A stretch of DNA of 64,000 nucleotides from Rhizobium sp. BT04 (GCF_030053135.1 NZ_CP125652.1:620001-684000); one strand, 5' to 3'; shown: positions 38,061 through 48,064, counted from the first letter of the stretch. Notes: a model not told the origin generated them from the sequence alone. Program-made: numbers and translations.

Positions 38061-38287
38061 TCGGCAGGACTGTGTTGCGACAGGGGGCAGGGCGACACCG
38101 GGCAAGCCTTGGTCAGGCCTGCCGTCTCCGAGCGATCAGCGATGGAGAGCGTAAGTGTCGTCCTTAAGCTCTTCCAAAAAGTTCTGAAAAACGTCCAAAC
38201 GGACTAAACAGGTCAGCATCGAATTTTGCTCCAGTCGCGAGCCCTCGCTACTGCAATTTCAGCCGGATATCATCAGGACTATCAGGA

Positions 38288-39199
38288 ATGACCGCCTCAC
38301 CTTCTTTTCTCGGCCTTCCCCGTCACCTCGCCGATGGGCGTTTGCCCCGTGCGGTGATTATTGCAGCCGCTCACGGCAGCACCTATCCCGGCAAGGACAG
38401 CAGCGGCTATGCCCTGGCCGCTGACGCCATCCGCGCTGCCAGTCAGGACAATGCCGGGCTCGTCGAACACTGGGATTTTGATCTCGGCGGCCCGCTATTC
38501 GATGGCAAGCCGGTCTCATGCATAGACGCCGGAAACATCGAAACCACCATGCATGACAATGCTGGCAACCGGACGCGGATCGAGGTGAAGACACGCGAGG
38601 TGCTGGCCCTGCCGGCCGTACCGATCCTGCTCGGCGGCGATTGTTCCGTGACCATTCCTTTCCTCGCCGGCTTTGCGGATCAAGGGCCGCTCTGGATCCT
38701 GCAGATCGACGCCCATATCGACTGGCGCGACGAATTGCATGGCGAACGCTACGGCTATTCAAGTCCGATGCGCCGGGCGAGCGAGATGCCGCATGTCGCC
38801 GGCATGGTGCAGGTCGGCCTACGCAGCGTCGGCAGCGCCCGCGCCGCCGACATAGAGGCGGCGCAGCACTATGGCAGCCGCTTCGTGACCGCTCGCGAGG
38901 TTCACGCTGAGGGCGCAGAAGCGGCTCTCCGGCATATTCCGGAAGGCGCCCGGGTCGTTGTCACCCTCGATTGCGACAGCATCGATCCCGGCATCCTGCC
39001 TGCTGTGGCGGCGCGTACTCCTGGCGGCCTCACCTACACTGAGGTGATCGACCTGATCGCCGGTCTCGGCAGGCGGGCGAGGATTGCGGGATTCGACCTT
39101 GTCGAATTCTATCCTCCTGCCGACATTGAAGGCCTGTCGGCTCTGACCGCCGCGCGCCTTCTCGTCAATGCGATCGGCGCCATCGTCCGGCAGGATTGA
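38288..39199 (+). CDS. Ureohydrolase (agmatinase/arginase-like) family protein
   Basis: A 303-residue protein of the arginase fold. Manganese-binding motifs are partly altered: the first reads LLGGDCSVTIPF, with Cys in place of the usual metal-ligand His of GGDH; the second, IDAHIDWRD, is standard; the third reads TLDCDSIDPGILP, a variant of S-x-D-x-DP. The C-terminal FDLVEFYPPADIEGLS matches the family's end motif. Enzymes of this fold release urea from guanidino compounds (agmatine, arginine, guanidinobutyrate, formiminoglutamate). The changed ligand suggests a divergent subfamily; the substrate is unknown. The 227 nt upstream (38061-38287) contain no recognisable feature. Confidence 0.88.
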   Translation: MTASPSFLGLPRHLADGRLPRAVIIAAAHGSTYPGKDSSGYALAADAIRAASQDNAGLVEHWDFDLGGPLFDGKPVSCIDAGNIETTMHDNAGNRTRIEVKTREVLALPAVPILLGGDCSVTIPFLAGFADQGPLWILQIDAHIDWRDELHGERYGYSSPMRRASEMPHVAGMVQVGLRSVGSARAADIEAAQHYGSRFVTAREVHAEGAEAALRHIPEGARVVVTLDCDSIDPGILPAVAARTPGGLTYTEVIDLIAGLGRRARIAGFDLVEFYPPADIEGLSALTAARLLVNAIGAIVRQD

Positions 39200-39226
39200 A
39201 ACCTGCTTCCTCTTGCAGTTGGCTTT

Positions 39227-39895
39227 TCAAATTCCAAAATAGGCGACCTTGCCCAGACGTGGCTCCGTCCCAGCCAGCAGCCGCCGAATGTTGGCGCGAT
39301 GGCGCACAATCACGTAAATGCCGCCTGCGATCACCAGCAGCCGATAGGGCAGCGGCTGCTCCAAGCCAAAGACGAGAACGATGGCCGTCAACGCCGCCAG
39401 CATCGAACTTAGGGAAACAATCCGAGAAATGGCCAGCGCAAGGCCAAAAGCCGTCGCAGCGCCTAGACCTACTGGCCATGACATCGCCAGCAACACGCCG
39501 AGCCCCGTCGCAACGGATTTGCCACCTGTAAAATTCAACCAGATCGAACGGCCATGCCCCAGCATTACGGCAAGCCCCGCCAGGCAAACAGTCCAAGGCA
39601 CCAAGCTTTGCAGATCAAGTGCCGCCGGTGGCGTGGCTGAGGCCGTCGAAAGCCAGGGATAAAACCAGCGGGCAAAGACGACGGCTCCCACGCCTTTCAG
39701 CACATCGACCAGCAGCACCCCCAAGGCAGGCTATTTGCCGAGCGTTCGCAACACGTTCGTCGCTCCGGTGGATTTGGAGCCATGCTCCCGAATATCGATG
39801 CCCTTGAGCAGTTTGCCCGCCAGATAGCCCGTCGGTATGGAGCCAAGGAGATAAGCGATCGCCAATCCCACCAAAATCGCTATCCAAAACACCAT
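39227..39895 (-). pseudogene. plsY: plsY-like acyl-phosphate glycerol-3-phosphate acyltransferase with internal stop
   Basis: The reverse strand encodes a 222-residue PlsY-type membrane protein. It starts [20 protein letters not shown] and has the first motif [16 protein letters not shown]. The next codon is TAG (39731-39733), after which the same frame goes on PALGVLLVDVLKGVGAV, GHGRSIWLNFTGGKSVATGL and RHRANIRRLLAGTEPRLG, all PlsY signatures. One nonsense codon is therefore the only defect. PlsY makes lysophosphatidic acid for phospholipid synthesis; an intact copy must exist elsewhere, so this is a dispensable paralogue. A sequencing error or readthrough cannot be excluded from sequence alone. 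Confidence 0.82.
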
Positions 39896-39984
39896 GGAAG
39901 TCGCCTCGATGCTATTTTTCAGGGAGTTATTGATGGTCGTTCTCGTCGTCAGCCGTGCTACCGCTTCATAGGCGCCATAAATCA

Positions 39985-40463
39985 GTCGGCGGCGCGAAGC
40001 GAAAAGCTTTGCCGCTACCCGACAAACCATTGATATCAGTGTTGCCCTTCGTCAACATCAGCAACGATCCCGAGCAGGATTCCTTCGCTGATGGGATGGG
40101 ATCGAATTCGACCCGAGAGGGTCGGGAAGGGCCTCGAACACATTGCCAAGGCCCTCCGGCTAAACCCGTTTCCGGCAAGCTGGTATTATCTGGCGCTCGG
40201 CCCGGCGCAATATGCCGCCGGCGAGTACGAGCCGCCGTCGAGACATTGCGCCGGGACGAGACCAATCGGACGAGCTCCCGCCGTTTCCTGGCAGCAAGCC
40301 TTGCCCAACTCGGCCGGCTCGACGAGGCGCGCGGGGAGGCCGAACTCTTCCTCGTCGCCAACCCCCATTTTCAATCCGCCACTGGGCGACGACCGAACCC
40401 TTCCGCGACACCGCGACGCTTGCGCATTTTGTCGAGGGTTACCGCAAGGCCGGCCTTCCCTGA
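39985..40463 (+). pseudogene. Relic of a class III cyclase / TPR protein
   Basis: Pieces in three frames resemble one type of protein. Frame 1 reads [25 protein letters not shown], the linker typical after the cyclase or winged-helix domain of these TPR proteins. Frame 2 (from about 40120) reads GLEHIAKALRLNPFPASWYY-LALGPAQYAAGEYE, and frame 1 again ETLRRDETNRTSSRRFLAAS-LAQLGRLDEARGEAELFL. Frame 3 ends with TEPFRDTATLAHFVEGYRKA-GLP and a stop at 40463. The middle of the protein (several hundred residues) is deleted, and at least two frameshifts are present. An intact but different cyclase/TPR gene lies 0.8 kb away. Confidence 0.7.
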
Positions 40464-40509
40464 CGCGCCATGTCATCGAGCCGAGAAACGATCACGACAA
40501 TCATGCGCT

Positions 40510-41190
40510 TCAAACAGCCATATTCGACGCTGCCGACATCACTTCTCGAGGCGCCGGGCCGCCGAACATATGGCGGCCGCCATCCTCGACTTCGGTGAAG
40601 CACCAGCGCACGACACCATCGCGATCGAGCAGGAATTCGCCGACAAGCTGGCCGTGGCCGGTAGCAATCATCTGCGTGTCATCCTCGGTGAATTCATAAC
40701 CATCCGCCTTGTCGAGATAGTCCACCGCCGCCATCACGTCCATCGGCTCGGGGAGTTCACCCGGCATGTCGATGCGCATCGAGGTCACCGTGCTCATGCT
40801 GAGCTTGTGCGGCCAGTCATTCTCGTCTTCCGTGAACTGGACATTCGGCAGGCCGAAGGCCCTGTGCGATACCCGTTCCGGATCCGAGGCCGCCAGCAGA
40901 TTGGGAAGCGGATGGTAGCGGAAATAGAGGCGGGCGCGCTCGATCGGTGTGTTGACGACGGTCAGGCTGTCGATGCCCTTCTCCTGCAATGCATCGGTGA
41001 GTTCCGCCATGGCGGCGATCTGTCTGCGGCAGAAGGGGCAATGCAGTCCGCGGAACAAGCCGACGAGCACCGGCTTCTGGCCGCGAAAATCGTCGATGGC
41101 GATCTTGCCTTGGCGGGTGATCGCATCCAGCACCACGTTCGGCGCGCGATCTCCAGGCTGCAACGGTCTTTCCGAGTGGTTCTCCTGCAT
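40510..41190 (-). CDS. AhpC/TSA-family redoxin (peroxiredoxin-like)
   Basis: A 226-residue cytoplasmic protein with a thioredoxin fold. It starts MQENHSERPLQPGDRAPNVV. The active site reads GLFRGLHCPFCRRQIAAMAE: a CPFC pair rather than the single cysteine of typical peroxiredoxins (PxxxTxxC), which suggests a thiol-disulfide oxidoreductase or an atypical peroxiredoxin. The C-terminal 80 residues (DKADGYEFTEDDTQMIATGH, LLDRDGVVRWCFTEVEDG) continue the redoxin domain. It stands alone between the cyclase relic and the large cyclase gene. Likely reductant and substrate are unknown. Confidence 0.85.
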   Translation of the reverse strand: MQENHSERPLQPGDRAPNVVLDAITRQGKIAIDDFRGQKPVLVGLFRGLHCPFCRRQIAAMAELTDALQEKGIDSLTVVNTPIERARLYFRYHPLPNLLAASDPERVSHRAFGLPNVQFTEDENDWPHKLSMSTVTSMRIDMPGELPEPMDVMAAVDYLDKADGYEFTEDDTQMIATGHGQLVGEFLLDRDGVVRWCFTEVEDGGRHMFGGPAPREVMSAASNMAV

Positions 41191-41263
41191 GTTTAGTTCC
41201 TCCCTTTATACGATTGAATTGATTGGATTAAGCGATATCAGGCAATCCTCGATACGAGGACGC

Positions 41264-44200
41264 TCAGTCGAGAAACGGCAAGACGACCAGTGTGCCTGGA
41301 TCGAGGTTGTGGCGCATGCACACATCCTGTGCCAGCGTGAAATACCGTTCCGCCTCGTCCATATCGTCATGCTCGAGGCTCAGTGTCGCCAAGCCATCAT
41401 AACACGGAAACAGCAGTTGCGGCTCGTCAATTTCCTTTGCGACCTCAAGAGCTTCCTCGTAATACTTACGGGCTAGCTTTGGCTGTCCGTGGCATTGATG
41501 AATCTGCCCGAGGACGATCAGCGGTACGGAGAGATGGTCGCGCTGATCGAGCGCCCGGTCGATTTCGACGGCCTTTTCGGCTGCCGGCACGCCCTCGGCG
41601 GCGCAGCGGTCGGTGAAGGTACAGCAGGAAACCGCAAGATTGGCGAGAAGGCGCGCCTGAAAGCCGAGATCACCGATACGGGTCGCAACCTCCAGCCCGC
41701 GCCGGCAGATCTTGATGGCGCGGGCCGGATCGACGATCGTGTAGAGAACGCCGAGATTGGAATAGGCGCGACAGGCGGCACTTTGCAGATCGGCCTTTTC
41801 GGCAACCGAGAGGCTGTGCTCCACTTCCAGCACGGCATCGCGGCGGCGACCGAGCCGTGCAAGAGCTGCACCCTTGGTATTCAGTGCCTCCGCCATCGCG
41901 CGCGCCGCCTCCCGTCCGGCCTCGGTCGTTCCGTCGATCGGCAAGGTTTGCAGGCATTGCAGCGCCTGCGTCGCCCAATCGGCGGCGGCCGCCTGATCGC
42001 CCATGCGGAAGGCCAGATGGCCGCGCTCCTGCAGGAGATGCGCATGTTCGACCGGCGCATCGATCGCCGCGATCATCACCTCGGCCGCGGCGCAATGTGT
42101 CTCGGCCTGGTCACGGCGCCCTGCATCGAGATGCAAGCGGCCAATCTTGCGCAATATCCTCGCTGCGGCGATCCGGTCGTCTCTGGCGCGATGGATCGCA
42201 AGCGCCTGCTGGTAGTGGTTCAAGGCATCGTCGCGGCGGCCGGCAGGAGCGCAGAGATCGGCAAGACGCTCCAGCAGCGCCAATTGCTCAGCCGTCGCCT
42301 CCGGCTCGTTTGCGAAGACCGCAAGGGCTTGGCGGTAGAGGCGCATGGCATCGTCATTGGCGTAGGTCTTGCGCGCCAGGTCGCCCGCCGCCATCAGATA
42401 GCTGGCGCCCTTGGCCTTTTCGGCGGTCAGGCTGAAATGATGGCCGAGCTGGGTCAGATGCTCAGGCCGCTCGGGCGTCAGGCCATATTGGCGCTCCAGA
42501 ACCCGGCCGATCCGAAGATGAAGCTCCATGCGCCGTTGCAGCAGGAGATTGTGGTAGACGACATCGTGCATCAGCGTCTGGCTGAAGCGGTAGCCCGGCG
42601 ATATCGCGGCATCGGGCCCGCGCAATTCCTCTGTGATATTGGCATCGCAGAGATAATCCAGCGCCGCGTCGACGGCGGACGGGTCGGCAGTGATGGCGCG
42701 GAGCAGGGCGGTATCGAACTTCGGGCCGACCACCGCTGCCTCCTGCGCCAAGCGTCTGATCTCCTGCGGCAGACGATCGACACGGGCAAGCAGCAGTGCT
42801 TGCAGGTTGACGGGTATATCGACGTCCGTGTCTTCGGCCGCGAGGTGCCAGCGCTGACCATCATTGTGCAATGTGCCCATGTCGATCAGCGCCCGAAGGA
42901 TTTCTTCGATGAAAAGCGGATTGCCGCCGGCCCGGTCGAGAATGCGTTTGCGCATCGCGACCGGCAACTTGCCATGACCCTCACCGAAAAGGGCGGCAAG
43001 CAGTCTCTGCCCATCGGCTGCGGCAAGGGGGCCGAGGCGTTGTACGGTGACGTTGACGCGATGGGAGTCCAGCGGGTCGGTCTGCGATGTCGGCCGGTAG
43101 ATCGCCAGCAGCATCAGCCGGCTGCGCTCCAGCCGATCCATCATGAAGCGAAGCACCTCAAGCGAGGCGGCGTCAGCCCAGTGCAGATCCTCGATGACAA
43201 GCAGCAGCGGACTTTGCGCCAGCCGCCGCTCGAAGACGGTGCGGACCGCATAGAAGATCTGTCGCCGCAGTTGCTCCGGCTCGATGTGCCGCAACGCACC
43301 GTCGGGATCACCGAGACCCAGGACGTGCTGAAACAGCGGCAAAAGTCCCTCGACGTCCTCCTGGGTGAGATCGAGCGCACGGAACCCCGTTGCCAGCAGC
43401 TGCCGTGTCCGGTCGAGATCATCCCGCTCGCCGATGCCGTAAGCGCTGCGCACGACCGCGGCGAGCGTGCCATAGGATTGTTCTCCGAGCGGGGAGCAGG
43501 TTGCCTTGCGGATGGCAAGGCCCTGAAAACGGGCAGCCGTGCCGGCGATCGCGACGAACTCGTTGGCGAGCCGCGACTTGCCGATACCGGCTTCCCCGAT
43601 CAGACGGACGAGCTGGGCCGCACCGCCGCAGGCGAGATCGAGGCATGTCAGCAGCCGCGACAGCTCCGTATCCCGTCCGATCATCGGCGCCTGAAGGCCG
43701 AGACTTTCCAGCCCGCGCGCCGTATGAGGCGCTTCCAGCAGCCCTGTCAACCGATGGACGAGGACATTTCCGCTTTTGCCGCGCAAGGTCTGCGCACCGA
43801 GACTGTCGAAGGCAAAGGCATGGCGGGTGAGGCGATAGGTCAGCGGCCCGACCAGGATATCGTTTTCACCGGCCATGGATTGCAGGCGTTGGGCGGTGTT
43901 CACCGTGTCGCCGGTCACAGAGTAGGATTTTGTACTGACCGCGCCGAAACCGCCGGTGACAACAGGGCCGCTGTTGATGCCGATATGCAGACGCAGCGGC
44001 ACGCCGGCGCGTGCGTGCCAGCGCTCGCCGACCTCAGCGGCCCGACGGATCATATCGAGTGCGGCACCGAGCGCCCGTACCGGATCGTCCTCATGGGCGA
44101 CCGGTGCGCCGAACAGCGCCAGCAGCGCATCGCCGACGAACTTGTCGACGAAGCCGCCATAGGCCTCGACCGCCTGCGTCATCTCTTCGAACAATTCGTT

Positions 44201-44509
44201 CTGCAGCACCCGCATCACCTCGGGGTCGATCTGCTCGCTCAGCGTCGTGAAGCCACAGAGATCGGCAAAGAGCACCGTGACCGGCCGCCGGTCGGCATCG
44301 CCCGCCGATTTGGACGGCACCGCCTCGACGCTGAGTTTCGATACGGATTGGACCTTGCCTTCGATCGATGCGCCGCATCGGGGGCAGAAGGCGAAATCGG
44401 GCTGACAGGGATTGCCGCAGGCAGCGCAGGGGACAGGTTGCCTTGTGCCGCATTGCGGACAGAAAGCAAAACCGCTCTGAATATCGAAACCGCAGCCGGC
44501 GCACTCCAT
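41264..44509 (-). CDS. Zinc-ribbon / class III cyclase / AAA-ATPase / TPR multidomain protein
   Basis: A 1081-residue protein. Residues 1-50 form two zinc ribbons (CAGCGFDIQSGFAFCPQCG and CAACGNPCQPDFAFCPRCG). A class III nucleotide cyclase domain follows (RRPVTVLFADLCGFTTLSEQ, then FVDKFVGDALLALFGAP, with the two metal-binding Asp). Next is a STAND/AAA ATPase with Walker A LIGEAGIGKSRLANEF and Walker B LLLVIEDLHWADAASLEVL, and then about 450 residues of TPR-like helices. Such proteins make cAMP (or cGMP) in response to an unknown input sensed by the ATPase/TPR part. The start at 44509 (MECAGCG) is chosen because homology begins there. The 177 nt after it (44610-44786) show no feature. Confidence 0.92.
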   Translation of the reverse strand: MECAGCGFDIQSGFAFCPQCGTRQPVPCAACGNPCQPDFAFCPRCGASIEGKVQSVSKLSVEAVPSKSAGDADRRPVTVLFADLCGFTTLSEQIDPEVMRVLQNELFEEMTQAVEAYGGFVDKFVGDALLALFGAPVAHEDDPVRALGAALDMIRRAAEVGERWHARAGVPLRLHIGINSGPVVTGGFGAVSTKSYSVTGDTVNTAQRLQSMAGENDILVGPLTYRLTRHAFAFDSLGAQTLRGKSGNVLVHRLTGLLEAPHTARGLESLGLQAPMIGRDTELSRLLTCLDLACGGAAQLVRLIGEAGIGKSRLANEFVAIAGTAARFQGLAIRKATCSPLGEQSYGTLAAVVRSAYGIGERDDLDRTRQLLATGFRALDLTQEDVEGLLPLFQHVLGLGDPDGALRHIEPEQLRRQIFYAVRTVFERRLAQSPLLLVIEDLHWADAASLEVLRFMMDRLERSRLMLLAIYRPTSQTDPLDSHRVNVTVQRLGPLAAADGQRLLAALFGEGHGKLPVAMRKRILDRAGGNPLFIEEILRALIDMGTLHNDGQRWHLAAEDTDVDIPVNLQALLLARVDRLPQEIRRLAQEAAVVGPKFDTALLRAITADPSAVDAALDYLCDANITEELRGPDAAISPGYRFSQTLMHDVVYHNLLLQRRMELHLRIGRVLERQYGLTPERPEHLTQLGHHFSLTAEKAKGASYLMAAGDLARKTYANDDAMRLYRQALAVFANEPEATAEQLALLERLADLCAPAGRRDDALNHYQQALAIHRARDDRIAAARILRKIGRLHLDAGRRDQAETHCAAAEVMIAAIDAPVEHAHLLQERGHLAFRMGDQAAAADWATQALQCLQTLPIDGTTEAGREAARAMAEALNTKGAALARLGRRRDAVLEVEHSLSVAEKADLQSAACRAYSNLGVLYTIVDPARAIKICRRGLEVATRIGDLGFQARLLANLAVSCCTFTDRCAAEGVPAAEKAVEIDRALDQRDHLSVPLIVLGQIHQCHGQPKLARKYYEEALEVAKEIDEPQLLFPCYDGLATLSLEHDDMDEAERYFTLAQDVCMRHNLDPGTLVVLPFLD

Positions 44510-44786
44510 CGCACGCGTCCCACGAAGGCCCGATCCGTCACGGCGATTTATCCCGTAACCAGCGGGCTTTAACAGGGGCAGCATGAACCTGCTGCCTGGG
44601 GCCTGCAAGCACTAAACAAAGCGGCAGAACGACGATCGGCGTTTGAAGGACGCTGAGAACAAGAGTACGCATGCCGGAGGTGACCGATTGCGCGTGCGGG
44701 CGCGTTAGCTGGACTTCAAGAGAGTATGATGATTTTCGTCATCGTAGTTGGGTCGACGGTGCGGCAACACGGATGTTGATCGCAGA

Positions 44787-46109
44787 CTAACCCAGCGATT
44801 CCGCCTGGCGCAGAAAGTTTTGGAACTGCTCTTCCGGAACAAACGAGCCGCCTGTCGTCCAGAGCACGTGCGTTGCCCGCGCCATCTTGCCTTCGATACC
44901 CTGCTCGGCCTGGAAGCGCTGGCCCTCGGGATGGCGCACAAGGAATTGGGGGCCGAGCAGAGCCGCCGTGGCCGAGGGCTCCAGTTTCTGTCTCTGTGTC
45001 GTCCAGGCCATGCGGAGCAGCTTGAAGAGGTCGTTGTCGGCGGCAGTGAAGATGCCCGCAAGCATCTCCCGCATAACGGTAGCGACGAACGCGGACATCC
45101 GGGCGACCGCCATGCCGTCGGCTTCCGTCTTGTTGGTCAGCCCGACATCATAGACCGATACAAGCTCGCGCGAGCCGGACATCATATGAACGAGCGCGCA
45201 TGGCGACTGCACAGGCTCGACGAAGAAGGCATGCACGTTATCGCCGAAGATCGCCTTCGCGCCGAAGGCAACGCCACCAGGCGCGCCACCGATTCCGCAG
45301 GGGAGATAGAGGAAGAGGGGATTATCCACGTCGATCGTGATGCCGCGTTCATCGAGTTGCGCCGCCAATTCTGAGGCGGCAGCGCTGTACCCGAGGAACA
45401 GGTGCCTAGACTGCTCGTCGTCGACGAAATAAATTGTGGGATCGGCATCGGCGATGTCTCGGGCCTGCTCCACCGCGGTGGTGTAATCCGCTTCATACTG
45501 AATGACCTCGACGCCAAGTTTCCGCAGTCGCTCGACCTTCCACGCCTTCGCATCCGACGACATGTGAACGACAGCCTTGAAACCAAGGGCACGCGCAGCG
45601 ATGCCTACACTAAGGCCGAGATTGCCCGTGCTGCCGACCGCAACCGTGTATTTCGAAAAGAAGGCCCGTGCTGCCTCCGTGGCCAGCTTGCCGATGTCTT
45701 CACCATCGGCAAGGATCCTGTTGTCGCGAGCGAGGCCTTCGGCAAACAGGAACACTTCGTAGACGCCTCCGCGCGCCTTGATCGAGCCTGCGACAGGAAG
45801 ATGGCTGTCAGCCTTGATGAAAACGTTCCCGAACTCCCTGGCCCGATACCCCAGCGCTTCGCGGAGTTCCTTGAGCTCGATCAGCTCGGAGCGGATTTCC
45901 CCGTTCGTCGACTCGAGTTCGGGAAAGCACTTGGCAAGAAGTGGTGCGAGACGCTGCCAGTTTACACGTGCGCTTTGGACATCGGCTGGCGAGATCGGCA
46001 GTTCTGAAGTCTCGATCGCGTTCTTCCGATAAGAGGAGTTGAGCCAGAGGGTAGGGCGAGCTGCAAGGACATCGTCTCGAGCGGGCTCGGCAGGCAGTAT
46101 CGCGTTCAT
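44787..46109 (-). CDS. dsdA: D-serine ammonia-lyase (D-serine dehydratase)
   Basis: A 440-residue PLP enzyme that converts D-serine to pyruvate and ammonia. The PLP lysine is Lys111 in VAGSIKARGGVYEV, with the family's DsdA features: NVFIKADSHLPVAGS, VGSTGNLGLSVGIAARALGF (the phosphate-binding glycine loop), and YLPCGIGGAPGGVAFG. Length matches E. coli DsdA (442). It is the last gene of a transport operon (binding protein, two permeases, ATPase), 46 nt after the ATPase. DsdA normally stands next to dsdX/dsdC; here an Aap-type ABC transporter replaces DsdX. In this setting it may act on D-serine released from an imported precursor. Confidence 0.95.
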   Translation of the reverse strand: MNAILPAEPARDDVLAARPTLWLNSSYRKNAIETSELPISPADVQSARVNWQRLAPLLAKCFPELESTNGEIRSELIELKELREALGYRAREFGNVFIKADSHLPVAGSIKARGGVYEVFLFAEGLARDNRILADGEDIGKLATEAARAFFSKYTVAVGSTGNLGLSVGIAARALGFKAVVHMSSDAKAWKVERLRKLGVEVIQYEADYTTAVEQARDIADADPTIYFVDDEQSRHLFLGYSAAASELAAQLDERGITIDVDNPLFLYLPCGIGGAPGGVAFGAKAIFGDNVHAFFVEPVQSPCALVHMMSGSRELVSVYDVGLTNKTEADGMAVARMSAFVATVMREMLAGIFTAADNDLFKLLRMAWTTQRQKLEPSATAALLGPQFLVRHPEGQRFQAEQGIEGKMARATHVLWTTGGSFVPEEQFQNFLRQAESLG

Positions 46110-46155
46110 GTCAATTTCCGATGCTTGTGGGGTCAGAGACGCGGCTTTTCTCCGC

Positions 46156-46914
46156 TCAGTGCTTCAGGACACGCGCGAGGAAGGAGCGCGCGCGATCGTT
46201 TTTCGGGTTGTCGAAAAATTCATCAGGCTTTCCAATTTCGAGGATGTATCCCTGATCGATGTAGACGACTCGGTCCGCGACTTCTCTCGCGAACCCCATC
46301 TCGTGCGTCACGACCATCATCGTCATGCCGGACGAGGCCAGTTCGCGCATGACATCGAGCACTTCGCCGACCATTTCCGGATCCAGCGCGCTCGTCGGCT
46401 CGTCGAACAGCATGAGGTGGGGCTCCATGGCGAGTGAACGTGCGATCGCGACGCGCTGCTGCTGGCCGCCGGAAAGCTGACCGGGATACTTGTGAGCATG
46501 AGCTCTCAGGCCGACGCGGTCGAGAAGCTTCATGGCGGTCGCCTCGGCTTCCTCACGCGATTTCTTGCGCACCCGCATCGGCGCGATCGTGATATTTTCC
46601 ATCACCGTTTTGTGCGGGAAGAGGCCGAACTGTTGGAAGACCATGCCAACACCCTTGCGGATTGCCGCAAGCTCTCGCTCGCCACCCAGTTTTCGATCCG
46701 CCTCGGCTGGCATCCCGTACCCGTCCACGACAAGGCTGCCGTGCTGGTACATCTCAAGACCGTTGACGCAACGGATCAAGGTCGACTTGCCGGATCCGCT
46801 GGCTCCGAGGATGACCATCACCTCACCTCGGGTGACGGCCAGATCAATGTCCTTGAGCACATGGTGAGCGCCATAGAACTTGTTCATGCTCTTCATTTCG
46901 ACGATGGCGTTCAT
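46156..46914 (-). CDS. Polar amino-acid ABC transporter ATP-binding protein (AapP-like)
   Basis: A 252-residue ATPase of the polar amino-acid uptake group. Walker A is [19 protein letters not shown], the signature is [16 protein letters not shown], Walker B is [20 protein letters not shown], and the H-loop is [20 protein letters not shown], all as in GlnQ/AapP. The ATG at 46914 has GGAG 10 nt upstream; an in-frame ATG lies 7 codons earlier. It sits 25 nt after the second permease and 46 nt before dsdA, so its cargo is likely D-serine or a compound converted to D-serine. Confidence 0.94.
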   Translation of the reverse strand: MNAIVEMKSMNKFYGAHHVLKDIDLAVTRGEVMVILGASGSGKSTLIRCVNGLEMYQHGSLVVDGYGMPAEADRKLGGERELAAIRKGVGMVFQQFGLFPHKTVMENITIAPMRVRKKSREEAEATAMKLLDRVGLRAHAHKYPGQLSGGQQQRVAIARSLAMEPHLMLFDEPTSALDPEMVGEVLDVMRELASSGMTMMVVTHEMGFAREVADRVVYIDQGYILEIGKPDEFFDNPKNDRARSFLARVLKH

Positions 46915-46939
46915 CGTGATGTCTCCGTTGTTCATCGGC

Positions 46940-48064
46940 TCAGCGGCTGCCCAAAGCCATGTGGTCTTCGAGTTTTCGTGCGGCGTAGGTGATCATCGAG
47001 CCGATCAGGAAATAGGTTAGGAGGAGGAACGAAAGAACTTCGAACGTCCGATCGCCATACTGCGGGTTCGCAAGGATCATCTGCCCGGCGCGGAGGAAGT
47101 CAGTGAGCCCAATGATGAACACGAGCGGCGCCGAGTTGAAGATGTCCAGCACGTTGCCGACCAGTGGCGCGACGACGACCCGGAGCGCCTGCGGCAAGAC
47201 AATCGAGCGGTTGATATCGAACTCGCTCATCCCAAGCGACCGTGCCGCTTCGGTCTGCGCGCGGGGTACAGCCTGCAGGCCGCTTCGAACATACTCTGCG
47301 ACATAGGCGGAATAGAAGATCGTGAAGCCGATCATGCCGCGGGCCACATCGGCCAAACCCCACTGGGGCGCCAGCACGGGCATCAGGATCCAGATCCAGT
47401 AGACGACGAGGATGAGCGGAACGGAGCGCATCACTTCAATGTACCAGGTGCAGATGATACGTAGGCTGGAAAGGCGGCTCTGGCGGCCAAAGGCCAAAAG
47501 GATGCCAATCGGCAGTGAAAGGACCGAAGTCACCAGCGTGAGCAACACGCTGAGCAGCAGCCCGCCCCAGAGACCAACGCCGGGAGGCGCCATGACGGCC
47601 ACAATGAGGATGAAGCCCGTGAACGCGACTGCAGGAAGGACCTTCCTAGACAGCGGAACATAGGAGGTCAGCGACCAGGCAAGGGTGGCCACTGCCACGA
47701 TTCCCGTGGCCGGCAGCGCGTTGCCGAAGCCGCCATCTATAAGCAGCAGCGCGACTGGAACGAGCAACAGGACCAAGCAATGGTGCGGCTTGAACGAGAA
47801 CACGCAGCCGAACCCGGCTCCGAGGATCGCACCGATGATCGCCGCGGCGGTCCATGCCCGCCAAGCCTGATCTGCAGGAAACACACCGATCATCAGCACC
47901 CGCAGGCTCTGCACGATGATGTCCCACTTTGCCGACTGGAATGCCCAGTCGGCGGTGGAGTAGGCTAGCCACAGCACGCCCGGGATAACAAATAGAGAGA
48001 GGACGATGTCGAACGGCTTGCCGAAGAGGTTGTGGCGCGTCCACTTGATTGAGGTGGCGATCAT
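46940..48064 (-). CDS. Amino-acid ABC transporter permease (AapM-like)
   Basis: A 374-residue inner-membrane permease resembling AapM of the rhizobial general L-amino-acid permease. About eight hydrophobic spans are visible. The conserved HisM-type core is [20 protein letters not shown], the segment with [16 protein letters not shown], and the EAA loop with [26 protein letters not shown]. It overlaps the upstream permease by 4 nt. The N-terminal 170 residues extend beyond the typical core, as in AapM. Confidence 0.93.
   Translation of the reverse strand: MIATSIKWTRHNLFGKPFDIVLSLFVIPGVLWLAYSTADWAFQSAKWDIIVQSLRVLMIGVFPADQAWRAWTAAAIIGAILGAGFGCVFSFKPHHCLVLLLVPVALLLIDGGFGNALPATGIVAVATLAWSLTSYVPLSRKVLPAVAFTGFILIVAVMAPPGVGLWGGLLLSVLLTLVTSVLSLPIGILLAFGRQSRLSSLRIICTWYIEVMRSVPLILVVYWIWILMPVLAPQWGLADVARGMIGFTIFYSAYVAEYVRSGLQAVPRAQTEAARSLGMSEFDINRSIVLPQALRVVVAPLVGNVLDIFNSAPLVFIIGLTDFLRAGQMILANPQYGDRTFEVLSFLLLTYFLIGSMITYAARKLEDHMALGSR

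Noticed and set aside
39955..41196. A 413-codon forward frame crossing the cyclase relic and the redoxin gene
   Set aside because: It joins relic fragments to the antisense strand of the redoxin gene; it is not one protein.
41489..44572. A 1027-codon forward-strand open frame opposite the large cyclase gene
   Set aside because: Same reason: it mirrors the cyclase codons and has no domain, ribosome-binding site or conserved motif.
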